Below are positions 1 to 6,113 of a stretch of 7,048 nt of DNA, piece after piece. The stretch lies in contig JAOZNY010000154.1 in assembly GCA_029933565.1 (NCBI GenBank), positions 1 through 7,048 on the forward strand. The letters run 5' to 3'. Positions within the stretch are counted from its first letter, which is position 1; each line of letters opens with the position of its first letter. Origin of the DNA: Bacteroidales bacterium (lineage in GTDB: Bacteria > Bacteroidota > Bacteroidia > Bacteroidales > F082). The position numbers were made by a program, and so were the translations under genes. The notes under the pieces were generated by a model. That model was given only the letters and a program-made list of their open reading frames with translations, had not been told where the DNA came from and made no database searches.

Positions 1-110
1 TGTAATTATTTCATATTGTTGAAAAAAAAGAGGAATTAGAGTAAGGGTTAAACAGCTTTTATCTGTCCTATTGAAAAAACCATTCGGATTGACCATTTAA
101 ACTAGAAGAA

Positions 111-2015
111 ATGAAAAAACAACTATTAATGATTATAACCTTCTTTGGAAGTTTTATCATTCAAGGACAAATAATAAATATTCCAGAAAATTATTCAACA
201 ATACAAGAAGGGATAGAAGCGGCCAATGAAGGGGACACTGTTCTTGTTGAAATAGGAACGTATTATGAGAATTTGGATTTTGAGGGTAAAAATATCACAC
301 TCGCCTCCACTTTTATTTTAAGCGGAGATGAGTCTGTAATAGAGGAAACTGTTATAGATGGAGGACAAAATTGGTCAGTTGTAAGTTTCAATAATGGAGA
401 GGATTCAACAGCAAGTTTAATTGGTTTTACCATTACCAACGGAGAAGCTCATTATGGAGGGGGCATTTATTGCAAATCATACAATACTATTCGTGGTCCA
501 AATTTGGAAAACCTTATTATTACTGGTAATACTGCGGTTGCGTATATAAATTCTGGTTGTGGAGGAGGTGTATATAGCAAGGGGGTCAACTTACAGATGA
601 CTGATGTGCAAATTAGTTCAAACTTTGCTGGATTTGGAGCGGGTGCATTTTTTGAGAACTCAAGCCCTGTGATACTTGGCTCATTGGTAACTAATAACCA
701 AGCCACAGAATCAGGTGGTGGAATATATTGTGAAAACACGCTTCTTTATTTGAATGATGTAGCAATAGAATACAATCAAGGCGGAAAAGGTGGTGGAATA
801 AGTTTAATTAATTCTAACTTTGAATTTGAGGATATCACTGTAGAATACAATCATGCTGGCTCGGGAGGGGGATTTTATCTGAATTCGGACAATGGTGGCA
901 GTATTACATTTAATGATTTTAGTTTTTCAAATAACAGCGGTGGTTCAGGAGGTGCATTGTATTCACATAATGTAAGTCTAGTTCTCAATAATATTATATG
1001 TAAAGATAATGAGTCGGATGGTTCAGCGATTTATCTAAAAGATTGTGAGGATATTACTATTTCCAATTCAAGTTTTAATAATAATGCTGGTTGGTTTACT
1101 TGTCTAAATATTGAAGGTTGTAACCATGTTCTGATTGAGAATTCACGAATTAGTAATGCTGATTACCTGACACCTGGGTTAATGTGGGCACAGAATTCTA
1201 ATATTGAATTAAAAGGTGTAGTAATGTTTAATTCCCAAATTAATTCTGAGTGGGGTAGGGGTGCTGCTATTTTTGGAAGGGAATTAGACCTAAAGATAAT
1301 TAATTGCACGTTTGCAGATATATCATCCTATTATTATGGAGAAGTAATTTCTCTTGCAGGAGTATCTAATTGTGAAATAGTAAATAGTGTTTTTGACAGT
1401 CTATGTTCAGAAAGGGTTCTTGTGGCACCAGATAACTATTTCCTTGATGCATACCTAACAGCAAGTGTCTCTCATTCTAACCTGCACCCAGATCAAGTTT
1501 GGGCAAATGAACTTGATTGGCAAAGTGGAAATATCCATAAAGATCCTGAGTTTATTTTAATTGGCCCACACCCGTATCAAATTATCGAGTCATCGCCTTG
1601 TGCAGATGCTGGGACTAATGATACAACGGGCTTGTCTTTACCTGAATTTGACTGTGCAAATAACCCGCGCATAAACAATCAAAGGGTTGATATGGGTGCA
1701 TATGAATGGGATATTACTGTTTCAGATAATGAAATTGTCCTTGATAAAAAAAATTTAAATACCGAATTGTTAGTGTTTCCCAACCCATTTAAAAGTAAGT
1801 TTATAGTTGAATTTGAAATGGAAAAACATGGAGATGCTACATTGAAATTATATGATGGAAAAGGAGTGATGATAAAGCAAAAACTGTTATTAGGATTGTC
1901 GAAAGGAAAACAAACGGAAGAACTTGATTTACCAAATTTGGAAGCTGGTGTTTATATTATTAAAATCAATTATCAGAATAAAGTCTTGTCTCATAAGATT
2001 TTAAAAACTGATTAG
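111..2015 (+). CDS. Secreted right-handed parallel beta-helix protein with T9SS type A sorting domain
   Basis: Predicted exported 634-residue protein of unknown substrate. The start is ATG at 111, preceded by an A/G-rich AGAAGAA stretch and opening directly into a signal peptide (MKK, then a hydrophobic run to about residue 17, cleavage near residues 18-20). Residues 22-70 have the N-terminal cap typical of these beta-helix proteins (STIQEGIEAANEGDTVLV, then GTYYENLDFEGKNITLAS). Eight Gly-rich turns of the type GGGIYC recur near residues 116, 151, 174, 202, 227, 252, 277 and 304, mostly 24-27 residues apart, which fits one helical rung each. Residues about 475-533 resemble a choice-of-anchor Q segment (SPCADAG at 495-501, MGAYEW at 528-533). 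Residues 555-634 form a canonical type A sorting domain beginning VFPNPF and ending in a basic beta-strand. Beta-helix proteins of this kind include polysaccharide lyases and adhesins, but no catalytic residues can be assigned here. It is transcribed alone, convergent with the next gene. Confidence 0.93.
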   Translation: MKKQLLMIITFFGSFIIQGQIINIPENYSTIQEGIEAANEGDTVLVEIGTYYENLDFEGKNITLASTFILSGDESVIEETVIDGGQNWSVVSFNNGEDSTASLIGFTITNGEAHYGGGIYCKSYNTIRGPNLENLIITGNTAVAYINSGCGGGVYSKGVNLQMTDVQISSNFAGFGAGAFFENSSPVILGSLVTNNQATESGGGIYCENTLLYLNDVAIEYNQGGKGGGISLINSNFEFEDITVEYNHAGSGGGFYLNSDNGGSITFNDFSFSNNSGGSGGALYSHNVSLVLNNIICKDNESDGSAIYLKDCEDITISNSSFNNNAGWFTCLNIEGCNHVLIENSRISNADYLTPGLMWAQNSNIELKGVVMFNSQINSEWGRGAAIFGRELDLKIINCTFADISSYYYGEVISLAGVSNCEIVNSVFDSLCSERVLVAPDNYFLDAYLTASVSHSNLHPDQVWANELDWQSGNIHKDPEFILIGPHPYQIIESSPCADAGTNDTTGLSLPEFDCANNPRINNQRVDMGAYEWDITVSDNEIVLDKKNLNTELLVFPNPFKSKFIVEFEMEKHGDATLKLYDGKGVMIKQKLLLGLSKGKQTEELDLPNLEAGVYIIKINYQNKVLSHKILKTD

Positions 2016-2021
2016 AAACAA

Positions 2022-2055
2022 AATAGGATAGGCTATATTCATAGCCTATCCTATT
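2022..2055. terminator. Bidirectional hairpin terminator between convergent genes
   Basis: A perfect 15-bp inverted repeat: the left arm AATAGGATAGGCTAT (2022-2036) is complementary to the right arm ATAGCCTATCCTATT (2041-2055) around the 4-base loop ATTC. It begins 7 bases after the stop codon of the plus-strand beta-helix gene and lies 23 bases beyond the stop codon of the minus-strand gene. The minus-strand transcript runs into a U-rich tail after the stem (TTTGTTTCT). The plus-strand tail is less U-rich. Position and symmetry support a shared intrinsic terminator, probably stronger for the minus-strand gene. Confidence 0.85.
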
Positions 2056-2078
2056 GCATATTGAACTAATTTCAAAGT

Positions 2079-5021
2079 TTACTTCACAATAATCCTTTTA
2101 ACCTTTCCGTATTTTGAGTTGCCTAGTCTAATAATGTAAGCTCCCGGCTGAGCAAATGACATATCAAGGCTATAAAAGTAACTGCCATCAATATTCTTTA
2201 CTCTGTTTTCAATAAGTTTTTGACCAAGTACATTGTGCAGATTAATTATTAAATCCTCAGAAACTTCATCTGATTTTAATAGAATTTCAAACTGATTGTT
2301 AGTGAATGATTTAATTATCATTTCGCTATTTGCCAAAGGAATATCTTCCATTCCCGTATAGAGAATTACATTAGCCATATAATCTTCAGTTTCGCCATAT
2401 TGCGTGCTTTCACAAGCATCATCAGGAACACCTGAATTCCAGTTTGATTTAGCCCTCATAAGGTGCTCTCCTAAATTGGCATTAGTAGGGATTTCAATGT
2501 CAGTAGTTTCGGTAAAATCACCCCCACCTTGCCCGGAAGCTATCACCCAGTTATTAACCAGGAGTTCATCAGTTTCAAAGAGAAAATTATCATTGAAATC
2601 AATCCATAATTTGATATTTTGATCACCGTAATGAGCAGTGACAGTCAGCGGGTAGACTTCCTGGGTTTCGAGTTCCACCATCATATCGAAATAATCTCCA
2701 TAGCCATTTGCTGAACAACTTGTAGCATTATCAATTGTCCTTAGGTTGAATAGGTAAAATCCATCACCCTCATTACAATTGGCTTCGGGCTGGCAAATAT
2801 TATTTTCGATAATTTTGCTAGTGGTGTCATTACTGATGTCCGAATCATCGGGAAGGCTGGTGTATGCCAAAAGAGAATAAGTGCCAAAGTTTGAAAAATC
2901 ACCGGTTTGTGAAAAAGTGTGAGAAATTGTAGAATTAGATGCTAGAGGCCCTGGGATCTGTTCGGTTATAATATTATCATCGAGATTGTAACTTAAGTTG
3001 AAGTTGGTTTGTTCGGCAGTTCCAAAATTCTCAACGGTAACTGTTATTTCCTCTTCACTTGTTAGACCGCTGCCTGAAATGGGCGATGTAATTGTAGTAA
3101 CACCTATGTCGTTAGGGAATAGATGTGTGACAGTTTTAAATGTAGTGTCATTTTCAAGAAACTCATCGTTTGCTAAACTGGTAAAAGCAGTAATCTGATA
3201 ATCTTGACCTACAATACTCAAATCGGCTGTGGTGGTAAAAGTGTATTGTTGTAACTCCCCAGTTGCCAGAGGTCCGGCCATTATTTCACTTACAATTGTT
3301 CCATTATCAATTTGGTAATTAACAGGAATATCTGACTGCTCATTCTCCCCATAATTAACCACACTTATTGTTATATTTTCTGTATTTGAAAGTTCACCAT
3401 CATTGGGTTCGTCAATAGTTGATACTCCAAGGTCGTTGGCAAAATCCGAAGCAATTTGAAAAACACCTACAACATCTGTTCTGTTATTATTTACAAAGTA
3501 TTCGGCAATATGCCAAAAGGTTTTGTCATTCACAGGGTCAATTGATAATTGAACATAATCGGCAAGGCGATTTCCCGGGTTATTAGAGGTGCTTTGTGCT
3601 ATAAGCGTTTCGTCAATAGACATTTGTCCCAATGGGTCGGAGGCATATCTTCCTGTATAATTTATGGCAATTCTATGGTTCTCGCTACAGGTGGTGTATC
3701 CCATGCCAATATTTCCTAATCCATCCATAACCATACTGCCTGAAAATGCATGCTTGTCTTCGTTAGGTGAAATATAAGTACCTTCCTGATAAATTGACCA
3801 AAGATCTCCATCATTATCCTGGCGTAATTCAAACCAACGTATACCGGCAAGTTCATCACCTGATCCATCAGTATCAACTACAAAATTGAAAATGGCTGAG
3901 TTGTAGGTTGCGAATTTACGGAATTGAGCCTGATTCATAATTGTAGCCTGAAGAACATCCTGATCAGGACCACTTAGTTGGGGAACGTTGGAAAATGAAC
4001 CACCATCAAATACAGAAGTAAAAGCAGTTGTACTAATTTCCTGTGGTGCAGAAATTGTTGAGTTGTCGATATCTTCCCAGTCTACATTAACTGTCCAAAT
4101 TTTTAAATGGTCTTCTGAAACTCCACTCCAGGCATCATCCTGCATATAAACAACGGAGGCATTTCCTGCAGATGGAAGATTGTCGTCGGTAACACTAAAA
4201 AAATGTGGGCTGTAAAACCCTGAAGTAGTTATTCCTGTTAGAGGAAAACCTACAAACTGTGCATCGTTGCCTTGTAGCATTTCTTCACGCTCAACGGCAA
4301 AAACTTTTTCAGTTGCATCGATATTAGCAGTAACATAATATCCATCAGACCAGACTGCAAACTTTGTATAGTCAGGAAAACTACCAGTTTCGAAGCCTGA
4401 TGTGTAAATGAACCAGCCATCATTAACAGGGTTGGAACCTTGGCAGATTGCCATGTTAAACCCATTTGGGCTGTCGTCAAATTCGGTGATAACAAAGCGG
4501 TCGGCCTCAGCATCATAAAATACAATAGGATCACCAAGGTCATTGCCTGGAAACAATGTACTTAGAGAAGCCTCATCGGTTAAAGGATTCCCATCTTTAT
4601 CAAAAATTCTGAAACCAGTGTTCCACGCACCCACAAAATGATTAGGGCCTACTGCCCCTGTAGCATCTGAAACAGAATAACTTGAAACTGCGGCGTCGAA
4701 TACTAGAGATGGGTCCTTTCCTTGGTGCAAGTTTGCTGATTTCTGATTCTTTACCAAGGCATCAACTCCTTTTGGGAAGCCTTTTCCGGGTACATTTTTG
4801 TTTGCACCCCTTCTTTTTGGTGGTGCTTCTTTGGGTGCTTTGGTATGTTTCGCTCTGATAAAAGTGCCATCTTTGACTTGTTGAGCTAAACTCGGAACAA
4901 TAGTTGGTCCTTGAAGTTTCCCAAATTTACTTGCCTTTTGTGAGCCGTTGTTTTGAGCAAAAGAATAATTAATCGAAAATAATAAAGAAATACTTATAAA
5001 CAGTAGTAGTGCTTTTTTCAT
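2079..5021 (-). CDS. Large multidomain secreted protein: N-terminal domain of unknown function, two CARDB-like repeats, GEVED domain, divergent T9SS C-terminus
   Basis: Predicted surface or secreted protein of 980 residues; function unknown. Residues 1-22 are a clear signal peptide ending SFA before Q23, which fixes the ATG start at 5021-5019. Residues 61-85 are a basic Pro/Lys/Gly linker. Residues about 100-525 match, from memory, a widespread family of large secreted bacterial proteins, possibly beta-propeller in fold. The recognisable signatures are GAVGPNHFV (123-131), GDPIVFYDAEADRFV (163-177), FPDYTKFAVW (215-224) and ADYVQLSIDPVNDKTFW (487-503). Two Ig-like CARDB-type repeats follow, each opening NDLGV or NDIGV (N529 and N637, 108 residues apart) and closing with an NDTT motif. 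A GEVED domain spans about 745-885, with WIDFNDN at 806-812 and GETEDY at 876-881. The last 90 residues look like a T9SS type A domain, ending YGKVKRIIVK, but the usual PNP motif is replaced by SFTNNQFEIL. It stands alone, divergent from the DUF2249 operon. The architecture suggests adhesion or matrix binding, which is inference. Confidence 0.92.
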   Translation of the reverse strand: MKKALLLFISISLLFSINYSFAQNNGSQKASKFGKLQGPTIVPSLAQQVKDGTFIRAKHTKAPKEAPPKRRGANKNVPGKGFPKGVDALVKNQKSANLHQGKDPSLVFDAAVSSYSVSDATGAVGPNHFVGAWNTGFRIFDKDGNPLTDEASLSTLFPGNDLGDPIVFYDAEADRFVITEFDDSPNGFNMAICQGSNPVNDGWFIYTSGFETGSFPDYTKFAVWSDGYYVTANIDATEKVFAVEREEMLQGNDAQFVGFPLTGITTSGFYSPHFFSVTDDNLPSAGNASVVYMQDDAWSGVSEDHLKIWTVNVDWEDIDNSTISAPQEISTTAFTSVFDGGSFSNVPQLSGPDQDVLQATIMNQAQFRKFATYNSAIFNFVVDTDGSGDELAGIRWFELRQDNDGDLWSIYQEGTYISPNEDKHAFSGSMVMDGLGNIGMGYTTCSENHRIAINYTGRYASDPLGQMSIDETLIAQSTSNNPGNRLADYVQLSIDPVNDKTFWHIAEYFVNNNRTDVVGVFQIASDFANDLGVSTIDEPNDGELSNTENITISVVNYGENEQSDIPVNYQIDNGTIVSEIMAGPLATGELQQYTFTTTADLSIVGQDYQITAFTSLANDEFLENDTTFKTVTHLFPNDIGVTTITSPISGSGLTSEEEITVTVENFGTAEQTNFNLSYNLDDNIITEQIPGPLASNSTISHTFSQTGDFSNFGTYSLLAYTSLPDDSDISNDTTSKIIENNICQPEANCNEGDGFYLFNLRTIDNATSCSANGYGDYFDMMVELETQEVYPLTVTAHYGDQNIKLWIDFNDNFLFETDELLVNNWVIASGQGGGDFTETTDIEIPTNANLGEHLMRAKSNWNSGVPDDACESTQYGETEDYMANVILYTGMEDIPLANSEMIIKSFTNNQFEILLKSDEVSEDLIINLHNVLGQKLIENRVKNIDGSYFYSLDMSFAQPGAYIIRLGNSKYGKVKRIIVK

Positions 5022-5089
5022 TGAAATTTGTTTTTTAGAAAAATAATTTAATTTGAGAATTAAAATAATGTTTATTGATATAAAGGCAT

Positions 5090-5097
5090 CAAAAATA
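5090..5097 (-). promoter_or_regulatory. Candidate -7 promoter element for the minus-strand secreted-protein gene
   Basis: Read on the minus strand this is TATTTTTG, an exact match to the Bacteroidota -7 consensus TAnnTTTG. Transcription would start near 5083-5086, giving a 5' leader of roughly 65 bases before the ATG at 5021. No TTTG was found at the expected -33 distance, so only half of the consensus is present. Such short matches also arise by chance in DNA this AT-rich. Confidence 0.35.
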
Positions 5098-5103
5098 GAT
5101 AAA

Positions 5104-5171
5104 TTACTGAGTTATATCTTTTTGAGAGAAATAAATTAACAAAAAAATAACATAATAATATAACCCAGTAA
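5104..5171. repeat. Imperfect 14-bp inverted repeat with 40-base spacer in the divergent intergenic region
   Basis: The left arm TTACTGAGTTATAT (5104-5117) pairs with the right arm ATATAACCCAGTAA (5158-5171) at 13 of 14 positions. The single exception is an A-C mismatch in a plus-strand RNA but a G-U wobble in a minus-strand RNA. The AT-rich spacer (5118-5157) has no reading frame. The repeat lies upstream of the candidate leftward -7 element and about 130 bases before the rightward gene. It could be a regulatory cruciform or operator pair, or the stem of an unrecognised transcript. Confidence 0.5.
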
Positions 5172-5241
5172 CTGAAAAAATTTGTTTGATAATTATAAGT
5201 TGAAAAGGAATAGGGTATAGGTGAAATAAGAATAAAAGAAA

Positions 5242-5261
5242 AAAAGACCTTTTTGTCTTTT
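5242..5261. promoter_or_regulatory. Short palindrome overlapping the rightward promoter (possible operator)
   Basis: The 7-bp arms AAAAGAC (5242-5248) and GTCTTTT (5255-5261) are perfectly complementary around a CTTTTT spacer (5249-5254). The palindrome covers the candidate -33 TTTG (5252-5255) of the operon promoter, a position where a bound regulator could control transcription. It could instead be a weak hairpin with a U-rich tail. No regulator family can be assigned from the half-site. Confidence 0.35.
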
Positions 5262-5285
5262 ATATTAAAATTGTGTTTATTTTTG
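5252..5285 (+). promoter_or_regulatory. Candidate Bacteroidota promoter (-33 TTTG / -7 TATTTTTG) for the DUF2249 operon
   Basis: TTTG at 5252-5255 is followed, 22 bases later, by TATTTTTG at 5278-5285, an exact match to TAnnTTTG. The spacing is slightly longer than the usual 19-20 bases but within the known range. Transcription would begin near 5289-5292, leaving a very short leader of about 10 bases before the ATG at 5301. No Shine-Dalgarno site at proper spacing is visible (the AGG at 5296-5298 is too close), which is common in this phylum. Confidence 0.5.
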
Positions 5286-5300
5286 CCAAAAAATTAGGTG

Positions 5301-6113
5301 ATGATAATTAGTGCGAAAACAAAGATATCGAAACTTATTGATGAAAATAAGGAAACCATTGATGTAATAAGTTCAATAAATAAGCATTTTAAGAAATTAA
5401 AAAATCCTTTACTCAGGAAGGCTCTTGCACCGCGAGTAAATATTGCAGATGCGGCAAGAATAGGAGGGGTGCCGGTTTGTGTAATGATAGACAAACTTAA
5501 GGAAATTGGTTTTACAACTGATGATGATTGTGGTTGCGAAACTGTTTCTCCAGCAGATAAATATAGATTAAACGAAAAATTATCAAATATGAAAAGAGAT
5601 ACAATAGTTGAACTAGATGTTCGTCCTATTCTTGATGGTGGAACTGATCCGTTTGAGGCGATAATGGCAAAGTTGAAAACCATGGATGAAAGTCATACTT
5701 TAAAAATAATTAACACTTTTGAGCCAATCCCTTTATTAAACATATTAAAGAAAAAGGGATATGCTTATGAAACTGAACGACCGGAGAATGGAATTGTTCA
5801 TACTTATTTGGAAAAGTCGGATGAGGAGGAAAATGCATCACCAACCACGGAGAAAGAGGTGGAGATGAATTTTGAAATGGCAGAAAAGAAATTTGAAGGA
5901 AAAATGACAGAAGTGGATGTGCGTGACCTGGAAATGCCTATGCCTATGGTAACTATTCTTGAGGAAATTGAAAAGATAGAATCAGGTGGAGCCTTATACG
6001 TTCATCACAAAAAGTTGCCACAATATTTAATCCCGGAAATGGAAGATAGAGGATACAAATGGGTTTCGAATGAAGTTGACGAGGCGAACATTAAACTTAT
6101 AATATTTAAGTAA
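5301..6113 (+). CDS. DUF1858-like / double DUF2249 domain protein
   Basis: Cytoplasmic protein of 270 residues with no signal peptide or membrane segment. ATG at 5301 is preferred; an in-frame GTG at 5298 would add one residue, and the numbering here counts from that GTG. Residues about 3-72 resemble DUF1858 (FKKLKNPLLRKALAPRVNIADAARIGGV), seen in proteins related to ScdA/RIC and hybrid-cluster systems. A CGC cysteine pair follows at 78-80. Residues 103-173 are a clear DUF2249 domain (ELDVRPIL...DPFEAI and FEPIPLLNIL...KGY). After an acidic linker (174-198), residues 203-271 form a second, more divergent DUF2249 (VDVRDLE, then LPQYLIPEMEDRGY). DUF2249 has the SirA/TusA-like fold and is often encoded near NO-response, hemerythrin and denitrification genes; its biochemical role is not established. 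The stop codon overlaps the next start (TAATG), so the two are probably co-translated. A role in NO or redox stress is inferred from family context only. Confidence 0.88.
   Translation: MIISAKTKISKLIDENKETIDVISSINKHFKKLKNPLLRKALAPRVNIADAARIGGVPVCVMIDKLKEIGFTTDDDCGCETVSPADKYRLNEKLSNMKRDTIVELDVRPILDGGTDPFEAIMAKLKTMDESHTLKIINTFEPIPLLNILKKKGYAYETERPENGIVHTYLEKSDEEENASPTTEKEVEMNFEMAEKKFEGKMTEVDVRDLEMPMPMVTILEEIEKIESGGALYVHHKKLPQYLIPEMEDRGYKWVSNEVDEANIKLIIFK

Noticed and set aside
14..21. TATTGTTG as a -7 element for the beta-helix gene
   Set aside because: It matches TAnnTTTG at all but one defined position, but any -33 element would fall outside the window and single near-matches are expected by chance in AT-rich DNA. 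Apart from the A/G-rich stretch before the ATG, nothing else was recognised in 1-110.
467..739. Minus-strand open frame of 90 codons
   Set aside because: It lies wholly antisense to the beta-helix gene, its Pro-rich sequence is explained by the reverse of Gly-rich codons, and it has no signature or leader of its own.
2404..3198. Two short plus-strand frames (2404-2622 and 2998-3198)
   Set aside because: Both are antisense to the GEVED and CARDB-like coding regions, with no supporting motif or initiation signal.
4250..4543. Second minus-strand frame of 97 codons inside the large secreted-protein gene
   Set aside because: It overlaps conserved motifs of the real frame (GDPIVFYDAE, FPDYTKF) in a shifted phase and has no recognisable protein features.
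5294..5683. Minus-strand frame of 129 codons opposite the DUF2249 gene
   Set aside because: The plus frame carries clear DUF1858-like and DUF2249 motifs; the antisense product is low-complexity Ser/Phe/Ile-rich.
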